Assembly: GCF_003259845.1 (NCBI RefSeq)
Contig: NZ_QLMJ01000030.1
Location: forward strand, 1 to 64,000
Length of the DNA stretch: 64,000 nucleotides
Source of the DNA: Actinoplanes lutulentus
GTDB taxonomy: Bacteria; Actinomycetota; Actinomycetes; Mycobacteriales; Micromonosporaceae
Direction of reading: 5' to 3'
Part shown: positions 32,829 through 41,624 of the stretch, piece after piece
Layout: each line of letters starts with the position of its first letter
How positions within the stretch are numbered: position 1 is the first letter of the stretch
Translations under genes and position numbers: made by a program
The notes under the pieces: generated by a model
What the model was told of the DNA's origin: nothing
What the model saw: only the letters and a program-made list of their open reading frames with translations
The model's database searches: none

Positions 32829-33929
32829 ATGCGCGACCGGACAAGGCGACGCAACTATTCGGCAGAGGCCGAAGAATTCCGCCGCCAGCACGAACTCGAC
32901 AGAGCCTGGGGCCTACAACGCCGCCACGCCCGAAAACTGAGCCGCTGCCAGGAGGCCGCCCGCCAACCCCTGAAGCCGCCTCCCAACACGGCGCCTCCCA
33001 ACACGGCGCCTTCCGGCACGGCGCCTTCCGGCACGGCGCCTTCCGGCACGGCGCCTTCCGGCACGGCGCCTTCCGGCACGGCGCCTTCCGGCACGGCGCC
33101 TTCCGGCACGGCGCCTTCCGGCACGGCGCCTTCCGGCACGGCGCCTTCCGGCACGGCGACTCCCGGGGCAGCGGTCCCCGGCACGGCTGCTCCTGGCGCG
33201 GCGGCTTCCGGCGCAGTGTCCCCTGGCATGGCGGCCGCGGGGTCCGCCGGCAGTGGCGAGCATCTGCAGCTGCGGCCCTCCGCCGAACATCCCGGTGCCG
33301 GCGATCTGTCGACAGTGTCCGCTGGCGGCGAGGCGCCGAAGCCGTCCCTCGACAGCGAGGTGTCCACACCGTCGCTCGACAGCGAGGTGTCCACACCGTC
33401 GCTCGACAGCGAGGTGTCCACACCGTCGCTCGACAGCGAGGTGTCCACACCGTCGCTCGACAGCGAGGTGCCGGAGCCGTCGCTCGACAGCGAGGTGCCG
33501 ACACCGTCTTTCATCGGCGAGGTCACGACGGCATCCCTTATCGGCGAGGTTGCGACAGCCACTCCCGCCAGCGAAGTCGTGGCAACGTCTTCCGCCAGCG
33601 AGGTCCTAACGCCATGCTTCGTCGGTGAAGTCGCGGCGACGGCTCTCACCGGCGAGGTCCTGACACCGTCCACCGCTGGCGATGTTGCACCGGCAATTCC
33701 CGTGGGCGAGGTCGCGGTGGCAACTTTCGCTAGGGCGGTGCTGGCGCCGTCGCCAGTGCCAGTGCCAGTGCCACCGTGTCTGTGTTCTTCTGGTCGTCTG
33801 GTCGGATCGCGTGGGTGCGATGAACGCCGGCCAGGTGCATTCTATGGCGCTCTCGAAACTGTATCCGGCGTCGAATCCGATATTACTTCTCGCAAACTCG
33901 GAAAACGGACCAGTGGTGTTCCGCCGTGA
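32829..33929 (+). CDS. Repeat-rich low-complexity protein of unknown function
   Basis: The proposed 366-residue protein starts with a basic, helical head of about 50 residues (MRDRTRRRNYSAEAEEFRRQ). Two blocks follow: pentapeptide repeats of the TAPSG type (about residues 50-134) and nonapeptide repeats of the type PSLDSEVST decaying into variants (about 169-303). The tail is cysteine-containing and basic. Because both units (15 and 27 bp) are multiples of 3, several frames remain open. This frame is chosen for its plausible head and repeat composition. It could be a surface or linker protein with length variation. No signal peptide. Confidence 0.5.
   Translation: MRDRTRRRNYSAEAEEFRRQHELDRAWGLQRRHARKLSRCQEAARQPLKPPPNTAPPNTAPSGTAPSGTAPSGTAPSGTAPSGTAPSGTAPSGTAPSGTAPSGTAPSGTATPGAAVPGTAAPGAAASGAVSPGMAAAGSAGSGEHLQLRPSAEHPGAGDLSTVSAGGEAPKPSLDSEVSTPSLDSEVSTPSLDSEVSTPSLDSEVSTPSLDSEVPEPSLDSEVPTPSFIGEVTTASLIGEVATATPASEVVATSSASEVLTPCFVGEVAATALTGEVLTPSTAGDVAPAIPVGEVAVATFARAVLAPSPVPVPVPPCLCSSGRLVGSRGCDERRPGAFYGALETVSGVESDITSRKLGKRTSGVPP
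32976..33230 (+). repeat. 15-bp tandem repeat array (17 units)
   Basis: The core holds ten identical units of GCGCCTTCCGGCACG at 33006-33155. Two degenerate units come before (32976-33005) and five after (to 33230). It encodes the TAPSG pentapeptide repeats of the surrounding ORF. Confidence 0.92.
33333..33737 (+). repeat. 27-bp tandem repeat array (15 units)
   Basis: Units are 27 bp long, from 33333 to 33737. Those at 33360, 33387, 33414 and 33441 are nearly identical (GTGTCCACACCGTCGCTCGA start), and later ones drift progressively. They encode VSTPSLDSE-like nonapeptides. The array lies in the same ORF as the 15-bp array. Confidence 0.9.
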
Positions 33930-33995
33930 GTCTATTTGCGATTCGTGAAAATATCGCTTCGGGCGTCGCGCCTGGGATTGGTTGCGCGTTATTGG

Positions 33996-35051
33996 TCAGC
34001 TGAGGTTGAGGGCGAACGGGTCTGGTAGCTCTCGCCAGCTGTCGAAGCCTGTTGCCAGTTCCTCGTCGGTCAGGAGGGAGGCGGTCAGCGTTTGTTGCAG
34101 GGTCTCCGCGTCCAGGTCGACGCCGATGAAGGTGAGGTGGTGGTGGCGGTCGCCGTAGTAGGGATCCCAGTCCAGGGTGGCGGCGATTCTGCGTTCCGGG
34201 TGGACCTGGGGCCAGGCCTCGTCGGGGAGGTCGGCTAGCCAGCCGCCGGCGCCTTCGATTCTCAGCATGCTTGCGGATTCCCACGATAAGACCAGGTCAG
34301 GGCGGCTTGCCAGCCATAGGTGGCCGCGTGAGCGGAGTACTCGCCGGGTGATGTGCTCCAGCGAGGCGAAGAGTCGTTGCGGATGAAAGGGGCGTTTCTG
34401 GCGGAAGACGATGGACACCACGCCGTTGGTGGGTTCGGGGCTGTGCGTGCCTACGGCGTAACCGAGCAGGCCGCGTACGGCTGGTGCGATCGGTGCCTGG
34501 GGTGGGGCCGGTGAGGACGGGCTTGAGGAGTCGATGGCGTCGTCGATGTCGCGTACTTCGGCCCATGGGGCCAGGCGGTGCAGCAACGTTCGCAGCTGCT
34601 CGGCCTCCCACGGCTCGTCGCCCTCCGGGCGGCCGCTCACCAGCACTCTGCCCGCTTGCTCGATCTGCCGTGCGACCAGGTCGCCGATGCGTCGATCATC
34701 GAGGGTGCCTGCGTACGGGTCGACGTCGCTCACCAGGTCGTCGTTGGAGAGAGCGTCGAGGACCAGGTCGGCGGCTACGACTGTGCAGACCACGCCCAGC
34801 CGTACGGAATCCGGCACATTCTGTTCTGTCCAGGCCTGACGGAGGTCGTCGGGCTCGTACCGCTCGGGAAGGAGCGTGACCAGTGAAGGAGCCGGCGCTC
34901 GCCGCACTTCCTTGACCACCGCCGTGATCAGCGCACCGGGAGTGAGCCCGGTGGATCGGAGGTCCAGCACTGCCGAGCCGGTGAGGTGCCGCACGGCGGC
35001 CTCGGTGGCGTGCGGCCAGAAGCCGGCCATGGGTGTGACGAGAGTCGTCAT
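33996..35051 (-). CDS. CobW-C/Mrf-like GTPase-family protein lacking an obvious P-loop
   Basis: The 351-residue protein resembles actinobacterial Mrf, a CobW-family protein that recruits a hibernation factor to zinc-starved ribosomes. The C-terminal CobW_C half has HLWLASRPDLVLSWESASML (about 240-260) and DWDPYYGDRHHHLTFIGVDL. At the N-terminus, where a GxxGxGKT loop should be, it has LVTPMAGFWPHATEA, so nucleotide binding may be lost or unusual. It follows a zinc-type cation transporter on the same strand, 101 bp away, supporting a metal link. Start ATG 35051; a Zur box was not identified. Confidence 0.7.
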   Translation of the reverse strand: MTTLVTPMAGFWPHATEAAVRHLTGSAVLDLRSTGLTPGALITAVVKEVRRAPAPSLVTLLPERYEPDDLRQAWTEQNVPDSVRLGVVCTVVAADLVLDALSNDDLVSDVDPYAGTLDDRRIGDLVARQIEQAGRVLVSGRPEGDEPWEAEQLRTLLHRLAPWAEVRDIDDAIDSSSPSSPAPPQAPIAPAVRGLLGYAVGTHSPEPTNGVVSIVFRQKRPFHPQRLFASLEHITRRVLRSRGHLWLASRPDLVLSWESASMLRIEGAGGWLADLPDEAWPQVHPERRIAATLDWDPYYGDRHHHLTFIGVDLDAETLQQTLTASLLTDEELATGFDSWRELPDPFALNLS

Positions 35052-35152
35052 GAATGGATCTTGCCGTGTCCGGGCGACGGTTGCCTCCTCCGGAACGGTG
35101 TGCCGGGCAACACAACCGTTCCCAGCGACCGCCACTCAGCGCCCAGGCCGGA

Positions 35153-36211
35153 TCACGGGGTGGTGGTCAGGCGGTCTTGGCGATGGTGGGAGAGGCCGGG
35201 GTGGTGGGTGTCGCCTGGGTGGGTGGCGGGGTCCACGTGCACGGTGGCGCCGGTCAGGCGGGGGACGTGGTGGGTCAGCTGATGTTCGGCGTCGGCGGCT
35301 ATCTCGTGGGCGGCCAGCAGGGTCAGGTGGGCGTCGACAACTATGCCTGCTTCGGCGTGCAGATGGTGGCCGATCCAGCGCAGCCGCAGGCCGGAGACGT
35401 CGCGGATGCCGGCGATGGTGCGGAGTTCGCGTTCGGCCTGGTCCACCAGCTGCGGATCGACGCGGTCCATGAGGCGGTGATAGACCTCGCGGGCAGCGTC
35501 CTTCAGGACGAACACGATCGCCACGGTGATGGCGAGGCCTACCACCGGGTCGGCCCAGCTCCAGCCGAGCCGGGCGCCGGCGGCGGCCAGCACCACGGCC
35601 AGCGAGGTGAAGCCGTCGGTGCGGGCGTGCAGGCCGTCGGCTACCAGGGCGGCGGAGCCGATGCGGCGGCCTACGGTGATGCGGTAGCGGGCGACGATCT
35701 CGTTGCCGGCGAAACCGATGAGGCCGGCGGCGAGCACCCACGGGATGTGCGTCATGGGTTGTGGGTTCAGCAGGCGGTCGACGGCTAGATAGCCGGAGAC
35801 CACGGCGGAGCCGGCGATCACGGCGACGATGACGACGCCGGCCAGGTCCTCGGCGCGGCCGAAGCCGTAGGTGTAGGCGCGTGTCGCCGCGCGCCTGCCC
35901 AGCCAGAAGGCGATCGCCAGGGGTACGGCGGTGAGCGCGTCGGCGACGTTGTGCACGGTGTCGCCGAGCAGGGCCACCGAGCCGGAGAGGGCGACGATCA
36001 GCGCTTGGAGCGCCGCGGTGATGCCGAGGCCGGCGAGCGAGATCCAGAGGGCGCGGAGGCCTTCGCGGGACGACTCCAGCTCGCTGTCGACCTTGTCGGC
36101 GGAGTCATGCGAGTGCGGCGTCAGCAGATGCCGGAGCCAACGGCCCCGATGCGGGTGCTCGTGGTCATGGCCGTGCCCGTGGTGGTGCTCATGCTCTGCC
36201 ACGTCGGTCAC
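35153..36211 (-). CDS. Cation diffusion facilitator (zinc/cobalt efflux) with His-rich N-terminus
   Basis: This transporter of about 352 residues begins with a His/Asp-rich stretch (EHEHHHGHGHDHEHPH) that can bind metal. Six membrane helices follow. The CDF metal sites are visible as LGDTVHNVAD (helix 2) and ADGLHARTD (helix 5). A cytoplasmic domain with HHLHAEAGIVVDAH completes it. It exports zinc or a similar divalent ion by proton exchange. GTG 36211 places the His-rich part just after the start; an earlier GTG at 36280 would add an implausible lead. Only 71 bp separate it from the divergent methyltransferase fusion. Confidence 0.88.
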   Translation of the reverse strand: MTDVAEHEHHHGHGHDHEHPHRGRWLRHLLTPHSHDSADKVDSELESSREGLRALWISLAGLGITAALQALIVALSGSVALLGDTVHNVADALTAVPLAIAFWLGRRAATRAYTYGFGRAEDLAGVVIVAVIAGSAVVSGYLAVDRLLNPQPMTHIPWVLAAGLIGFAGNEIVARYRITVGRRIGSAALVADGLHARTDGFTSLAVVLAAAGARLGWSWADPVVGLAITVAIVFVLKDAAREVYHRLMDRVDPQLVDQAERELRTIAGIRDVSGLRLRWIGHHLHAEAGIVVDAHLTLLAAHEIAADAEHQLTHHVPRLTGATVHVDPATHPGDTHHPGLSHHRQDRLTTTP

Positions 36212-36282
36212 GATATGTGCTCGGGCACGTATGCGACAACGTTGCAGATGCCAATGAGCTGCAGAAACGGATATGATCACGT

Positions 36283-37791
36283 GTGTCTTACGTGCTCTTT
36301 CCCGGTCGTCATCACCTGCTGACCCGCTTTCAGGCCGACTATCTGCGGCAGCTCGCCGTTGATGGCGTGACGGTTGTCTGGGCGGTGACGTCGGCCAACC
36401 ACGAGAACACGAAGCGCAACCCGGTGCCGTACCACCGGCGTGAGGCGGCGATCGAGCGGCTCAGTGCGCTGAGCGGGCTGCGGTCGCTGGTGGTGCCGAT
36501 CTTCGACACCGCGCCCACCGACGCGTTCGCCGACGTGACGCTCAAGAGCATCGCGGTTGCCACCGGCATCGAGCTGACCCCGGACAACACCCTGCTGGCC
36601 TGCTCCACGCCGAAGGTCGCGGACCTTTACCGCCGGCTCGGTTTTCCGGTCGCTCTCGTGGAATCAGACCCAGGCTTGCGTACGACGCCGGAGCGCCCGT
36701 GGGACGTATTGCTGCGCCTGGCGAACGGCGACGAGACGTGGCGCAAGCTGGCACATCCGGCCACCGTCGACGTCTTCGAGCGGTACCGCCTCGTCGACAC
36801 GATCCGCACCGTGGTCAACGACCCGGTGGTCGGCGACGAGGGCGGGCTGACGGCGACCCGTGACTACCGGACGTACGCGGAAGCCTTCGCCGACGCGGCC
36901 GGCCGCAAGTGGAAAGCGGTCAAGCAGTACGTGCAGCCGGGCCGGATCGTCGACATCGGCTGCGGCGCCGGTTCGCTGCTCGAACTGGCCGACCGGGAAC
37001 CGGCGCTGCGCGAGAGCGACCTGATCGGCGTCGAGGTGGCCCGGCATCTGTTCCAGGAGTGCGTACACAAGAAGGCACAAGGGGTCTTCCGCAACGCGAA
37101 CGTCTACTTCTACCAGCGCAACGTGCTCGGCGGCGCGATCTTCGCGGACCGCTCGGTCGACACCACGCTGACGTTCGCGCTCACCCACGAGATCTGGTCG
37201 TACGGCCGGCAGCGGGAGTCGCTGCTCAAGTTCGCCCGGCGGATATTCGAGCACACGGCACCCGGCGGCGTCTGGATCAACAGTGATGTGTGCGGGCCGG
37301 CTGACCGGCGGCGGCAGGTGGTTCTCACGCTCGCCACCGATGACGGCGTCACCCCGGCGGAGCCGCGGAGTGATCTCGATTCGCTGACTTCGGATGCTGT
37401 CAAGGCGTACCTCAGTGGTCTTTCGACACGCGCGAAGCTGGAGCAATTCGCGAAGGATTTCGCGTTCGGGTGTGATTTTGAGGTTGTCGGCGACGGTGCG
37501 GTGCGGATCGAGCTGGGCGCGGCGATGGATTTCCTGACGCGCAAGGACTACGTCGACAACTGGCTGTCGGAGACGAAGGAGCAGTTCTGCGGGCTGAGCT
37601 TCGCGGAGTGGACGGAGCTGCTGGTCGAGGCCGGGTTCGAGCTGGACGCGACGTCGGCGCCGTCGCGCAACAACTGGATCATCGAGAACCGGATCGCGCC
37701 GGTGGCGTCGCTGTCCGAGGTGTCCGGGGGTTCGCTCGACTGGCCGGACACGCATCTGCTGACGGTCGCTCGCAGGCCGCGCAACGGCTGA
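36283..37791 (+). CDS. Nucleotidyltransferase-like domain fused to SAM methyltransferase
   Basis: The 502-residue protein appears to have two halves. Residues 1 to about 170 open LFPGRHHLLTRFQADYLRQL and resemble an NMNAT-type nucleotidyltransferase, where FPGRFxPxHxGH is expected. From about 210 there is a class I methyltransferase with the SAM loop VDIGCGAGSLLEL (about 223-235). The C-terminal third is unassigned. Start is GTG 36283. It is divergent from the CDF transporter. The substrate is unknown. The fusion is unusual and the N-terminal assignment is tentative. Confidence 0.65.
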   Translation: MSYVLFPGRHHLLTRFQADYLRQLAVDGVTVVWAVTSANHENTKRNPVPYHRREAAIERLSALSGLRSLVVPIFDTAPTDAFADVTLKSIAVATGIELTPDNTLLACSTPKVADLYRRLGFPVALVESDPGLRTTPERPWDVLLRLANGDETWRKLAHPATVDVFERYRLVDTIRTVVNDPVVGDEGGLTATRDYRTYAEAFADAAGRKWKAVKQYVQPGRIVDIGCGAGSLLELADREPALRESDLIGVEVARHLFQECVHKKAQGVFRNANVYFYQRNVLGGAIFADRSVDTTLTFALTHEIWSYGRQRESLLKFARRIFEHTAPGGVWINSDVCGPADRRRQVVLTLATDDGVTPAEPRSDLDSLTSDAVKAYLSGLSTRAKLEQFAKDFAFGCDFEVVGDGAVRIELGAAMDFLTRKDYVDNWLSETKEQFCGLSFAEWTELLVEAGFELDATSAPSRNNWIIENRIAPVASLSEVSGGSLDWPDTHLLTVARRPRNG

Positions 37792-37891
37792 GCCGTCACC
37801 CGGTCGAGAACTTTCACAAGATTTCTGGACGTTTCGGAAATGTCGCAGTTTCTTCGTTGAAGGCCTGTCAACGGCTCAACGGGAGATTGAT

Positions 37892-38080
37892 GTGGAGTTC
37901 TGGGATCCTATCGCCGGCGCGGTGATCACGCAGGCGATCAACGTGGTGGCAGCCGCGCTCTGTGGGGTGAGGTTCCGGCTCTCGGACCCGGCGGATCCGC
38001 CGGACGAACGCTGGCTCGAGGTCCGGATTACCTGGCGCAAAGGCCGGGAGGGCCAGGGCGGACCGGACGGCCTGGCATGA
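37892..38080 (+). CDS. Small conserved-looking ORF leading the sigma-factor operon
   Basis: The 62-residue ORF begins at GTG 37892 with GGGAGA 6 bp upstream. It has a hydrophobic N-terminal helix (AGAVITQAINVVAAALCGV) and a charged C-terminal part (WLEVRITWRKGREGQ). Its stop overlaps the sigma-factor start as ATGA. I do not recognise a family. It may be a membrane-anchored leader or sensor for the sigma/anti-sigma pair. Confidence 0.5.
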   Translation: MEFWDPIAGAVITQAINVVAAALCGVRFRLSDPADPPDERWLEVRITWRKGREGQGGPDGLA

Positions 38081-38637
38081 AGACCGAGGCGAGAACCGAG
38101 GCGCCGAGTTCGCTCGACCCGGGTTTGGAAGGGTTGTACCGGGAGGTCGGCGAGCTGCTCTATCGGCGCGCCCGCGCACGAGGGCTCAACCACGATGACG
38201 CGTGGGATGTCGTCCAGGAGGTGATGGTCGATCTTCACCGCACCTGGCCGAAGGTCGGCGCCATGAATCCTGAGGAGCGGAAACGCTACGCCTCGGGGAT
38301 GCTGCGCAACGCGGTCTCGGACGCGTTCAAGGAAAAGGTGCGTGACAACCGGCTCGACGTGCGGTTGCGGGTCGAACCGCAGCCGCCTTCGGAGGAGGAG
38401 AGCGAGGGCGAATCCGACGACCGGTACCTGACCGGGATCAAAGCGGTCGAACTTCTTGGAGGGCTTCCCCCGGGCCAGTACCAGATCATGTGCCTGCGGC
38501 AGGAGGGCCTCAAACCCCGGCATATCGCTAAACAGCTTGATATGCCCGGCTCGACGGTGAGATCCCAGCTACAGCATGCCCGCAGGAGGCTGACGAATGA
38601 GCTCCAAGCCTGGAAGGACAGTCGCCATGAAGGGTGA
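38077..38637 (+). CDS. ECF-type RNA polymerase sigma factor
   Basis: The 186-residue protein has the sigma-2 region (about residues 20-85, GLNHDDAWDVVQEVMVDLHR) and the sigma-4 helix-turn-helix (about 130-170, LRQEGLKPRHIAKQLDMPGS then TVRSQLQHARRRL). An acidic EEESEGESDDR linker joins them. It has the compact size of an ECF sigma factor. It is translated with the leader ORF before it and the probable anti-sigma gene after it. Target promoters cannot be told from the window. Confidence 0.85.
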   Translation: MKTEARTEAPSSLDPGLEGLYREVGELLYRRARARGLNHDDAWDVVQEVMVDLHRTWPKVGAMNPEERKRYASGMLRNAVSDAFKEKVRDNRLDVRLRVEPQPPSEEESEGESDDRYLTGIKAVELLGGLPPGQYQIMCLRQEGLKPRHIAKQLDMPGSTVRSQLQHARRRLTNELQAWKDSRHEG

Positions 38638-39622
38638 GCTGACTCCCGACGAACTCGACCTCCTTCACCTGGCCCAGGAGGAGGTTCTGTCCGGGGTGAC
38701 GTTCGACGTCGAGGCCGGACTTGCCGACCTGCGGGAGCGGGTGCTTCTGGCGGACGCCGCCGCGTCGTCGGGTGGGGTGAGGGCCGGGCTCGTAACGCGA
38801 GGGCGGTCCGCCCGGCTCAAGTTCGGGGTCTCGGGGTTCGTTGCCGTGATCACGGCGCTTGCCGCCGGTGGCCTCGGGGTGGCGTCGATGCAGGCGGGGA
38901 GCGAAGTCCGGGAAGTGAGGGTGCCAGCCGTGCCAAGTGCTCCGGGGCGGCCGTTGCCGGTCGTCTCGGCGTCCTCTCCTGCACCGAGGCCGAGCCCGAG
39001 TGCGCGAACCAGTGTGAGCGTGAGTTTCAGGACTGCGCCGGGGCCGGCTGCCGGGTCGCCTTCGCACTCTGCCAGGCCCGCTCCCAAGCCCGCGGTTCCG
39101 ATTCCGTCGCTGCCGCCGGTGCCCGCTCCCACCAATTTTCCCAGCCTGCCGTCGACAGCCGGCTCGCCGGCGCCCTCGGAACCGGAACCGTTCCCGGTTC
39201 GCTATGCGGCGTACTCGCTGACGATGGCGCTCAGCGACGACCAGTCGCAGAGCATCGACCTGGAGGAGCCCCGCACGGTGGCGAGCGGCGACGGCGCTGT
39301 GGCGATCTCCGCGATTCCGGACACCACCGATCTGCTCCTCGAGCCGACCGCCGACGTGCAGGCCGCGGCGATCGCCGCGGCCGTGATCATCCCGGACGTC
39401 GCCTCACCGGACGAGTGCGCCGCGGCGATCCGCGACGACTCCACCGGGGACGCGCCGCTGGAGTTGCGAGACGACCGTACCTATTGCCTGCTCACCCCAG
39501 TCCGCCCGGTCGGCGGCGAACCGGATCAGCAGACCCTGGTGCAGCTGACCATGGATCCGGCGAACGGCGATGCCGGCAAGGTCACCGTCCACCTGACCGC
39601 CTGGGACCTGGCCCCTGGTTGA
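38627..39622 (+). CDS. Membrane-anchored probable anti-sigma factor with Ser/Pro linker
   Basis: The 331-residue protein has a cytoplasmic N-terminal region with LTPDELDLLHLAQEEV, a single membrane helix (about residues 70-88, FVAVITALAAGGLGVASM) and a long S/P-rich outer linker. A C-terminal extracellular domain with two cysteines follows. It begins within the sigma gene; ATG 38627 with AAGGA 8 bp before is chosen, though ATG 38597 with GGAGG is possible. The topology and position are those of an anti-sigma partner but no zinc-binding ZAS motif is seen. Confidence 0.65.
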   Translation: MKGELTPDELDLLHLAQEEVLSGVTFDVEAGLADLRERVLLADAAASSGGVRAGLVTRGRSARLKFGVSGFVAVITALAAGGLGVASMQAGSEVREVRVPAVPSAPGRPLPVVSASSPAPRPSPSARTSVSVSFRTAPGPAAGSPSHSARPAPKPAVPIPSLPPVPAPTNFPSLPSTAGSPAPSEPEPFPVRYAAYSLTMALSDDQSQSIDLEEPRTVASGDGAVAISAIPDTTDLLLEPTADVQAAAIAAAVIIPDVASPDECAAAIRDDSTGDAPLELRDDRTYCLLTPVRPVGGEPDQQTLVQLTMDPANGDAGKVTVHLTAWDLAPG

Positions 39623-39627
39623 GCAGG

Positions 39628-40488
39628 TCAGGCCGCCTTGGCGAGGGCCTCGTACTCGTCGTCGGTCAGTTTGACGTCGGCGGCGGCGAGGTTCTCCTCG
39701 AGGTGGGTCACCGAGGATGTGCCCGGGATCGGGACCACCACCGGGGAACGGCGGAGCAGCCATGCCAGGGCGAGCTGGCCGGTCGTCGTACCCGGGTGGG
39801 CCTGTGAGATCTGTTCCAAGGGGCCGCCGGGGCGAGCGAGCGTGCCGGCGTCGACCGGCGCCCAGGGGATGAAGGCGATGCCCTGGTCGGTGCAGTAGTC
39901 GAGGAGTTCCTCGGCCCGGCGGTCGCCCAGGTTGTAGCGGTTCTGCACCGAGGCGACCGGCACACCGGCGGCCTGTGCGGCCTTGACCTCCTCGACGTTC
40001 ACCTCGGAGAGGCCGACCTGTTTCGCCAGGCCCTCGTCGAGGAAAGCCTTCAGAACCCCGAACTGCTCGTCACGCGGCACGAGCGGGTCGATGCGATGCA
40101 GCTGCCACAGGTCGATCTGCTCGACGCCGAGGCGGCGCATCGACATGAGGATGGTCTGGCGCAGGTATTCGGGGCGGCCGACCGCTCGCCACTGGTTCGG
40201 GCCGTGCCGGGTGAAGCCGCCCTTTGTAGCGATCACGATGTCGCCGTACCCGCTGCCGTCGTGCAGAGCCTCGCGGATCAGGTCCTCGGACACGTCCGGC
40301 CCGTAGGAGTCGGCGGTGTCGATGAACGTGACACCGAGCTCGGCGGAGCGGCGCAGCACCCGGATCGCCTCGTCAGGTGACGCGGGCGGACCCCAGACGC
40401 CGGGCCCGGTGATCCGCATGGCGCCGTACCCCAGCCGGTGCACACTCTTGCCGCCCAGATCGATGGTGCCGCTGTTCGAGAGAGTCAT
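39628..40488 (-). CDS. Aldo/keto reductase
   Basis: This 286-residue NADPH-dependent reductase has the AKR (beta/alpha)8 barrel. Key parts are FIDTADSYG (catalytic Asp and Tyr), IATKGGF (Lys), LWQLHRIDPLVP (His) and the coenzyme loop PIPGTSSVTHLEENLAAA. The ATG at 40488 fits the family start. The reading frame stays open 46 codons further because the C-terminus of a decayed DUF6493 gene lost its stop. No partner enzyme is adjacent. Confidence 0.88.
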   Translation of the reverse strand: MTLSNSGTIDLGGKSVHRLGYGAMRITGPGVWGPPASPDEAIRVLRRSAELGVTFIDTADSYGPDVSEDLIREALHDGSGYGDIVIATKGGFTRHGPNQWRAVGRPEYLRQTILMSMRRLGVEQIDLWQLHRIDPLVPRDEQFGVLKAFLDEGLAKQVGLSEVNVEEVKAAQAAGVPVASVQNRYNLGDRRAEELLDYCTDQGIAFIPWAPVDAGTLARPGGPLEQISQAHPGTTTGQLALAWLLRRSPVVVPIPGTSSVTHLEENLAAADVKLTDDEYEALAKAA

Positions 40489-41590
40489 GTGTCCACATCT
40501 ACCCCTCCGTGGCTCGTTCGTCCCCAGTATTTGAGCTGCCTCACGCTGGGAATAGAGCACGGCGCGTAGTCGCCGGGCCTCCTTCGTCAGCCGGCCGCCG
40601 GTCGGGCGTCCGGCGATCTCGTCCAACCCGGCGATCTCGTCGAGCCCGGCGATCGGATCGGCGGCCTTGAGATCGGCTGCGACCTGGGAACCGAGCTCCA
40701 GCAGATCCGGGAGCCCGCGTGGGGAGCGGCGAGCATCGGCAGCAGGGCTGATCCGCCGCGCCGGTCACGGTCGGCGAGTTCGGCGAACGACGACAGCGCC
40801 CACGCCGCCACGGCCTCCCGATGATGGGGCAGGGCCGCGGCCAGGACTGAGGGGCGGGGGCTCCAGTGATGGCTGTCATATCTCTGCACGGAGACGCGTT
40901 CCAGCGTGAAGAGCTGTTCCTCCACGCTGAGCCGGCCGGGCCGGGAGGGTTTGAGGCTGACGACGAGACGAGAGATCGACCCAGCCGCCCCGCGGGGCGG
41001 CAACCCTGGAACGGGATCGGCCACGACCTGAGCCGGCGTGTCGGTGCCCCACCGGCGAGCCAGGTTCGCTGCCTTCTCCCGCACGTCGAGCGCCGGGTGC
41101 TCGAACGCGACGGACAGCACCGTGCTCACCTCGCCCGCGCGGGACGGGTCTCGCCGGGCAACCGTTTCCAGCCAGGTCAACTGTTTCGTGACCAGGCCTC
41201 TTTCCGTGCGGAGCAGCACCAGCGAACTGGCCTCGACGAGAAGCGACAGGTCGAGCAGCCCGGCCGTGTCGACGGCCCGCAGCGACTGCTGGGCCAGCCC
41301 GGCGATCCCGGGCGGCGCGCTCGGGAGCATCCGTGCGTAATCACCCGCGAACGCCGCCATCTCCGCGGCCGAAGGCGACAGCAGGCCGTGCAAGACGGCG
41401 AATTCGCGCACCGCGGCCATCAGCGCGGCCACCAGTCCTCCGGGTGGATCGCTGCGAAGTGAGCGCGGAGGTCCTCGCCGAAGGTCAGTCGCTGCTGCTC
41501 GGAAGCTCCGGTGAGCAGGGCGGTGACCCCGGCGAGGTCGCCGAGACGGGCGCGCTCATCAAGCGCCGCCCAGGTAAGGCCGGTGGACAT
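40489..41590 (-). pseudogene. Decayed DUF6493-family gene
   Basis: Three separate frames together resemble a DUF6493 protein (normally about 900 residues). From ATG 41590 there are 56 codons (opening MSTGLTWAALDERARLGDLA) stopped at 41420. A second frame from about 41432 carries REFAVLHGLLSPSAAEMAAF and later motifs to about 40715. There a -1 shift leads to a third frame (PDLLELGSQVAADLKAAD, GRLTKEARRLRAVL) that continues into the aldo/keto reductase frame. The middle of the gene is missing. A 15-bp duplication (GLDEIAGLDEIA) lies at about 40620-40650. It is not expected to make a working protein. Confidence 0.7.
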
Positions 41591-41624
41591 GCCGGGAAAC
41601 CTAGCGGCACCCTCCGACAGAAAA

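Noticed and set aside
32976-33737. Possible CRISPR or MITE cluster
   Set aside because: The repeats are contiguous, multiples of three in length, and fit one reading frame. They are coding minisatellites.
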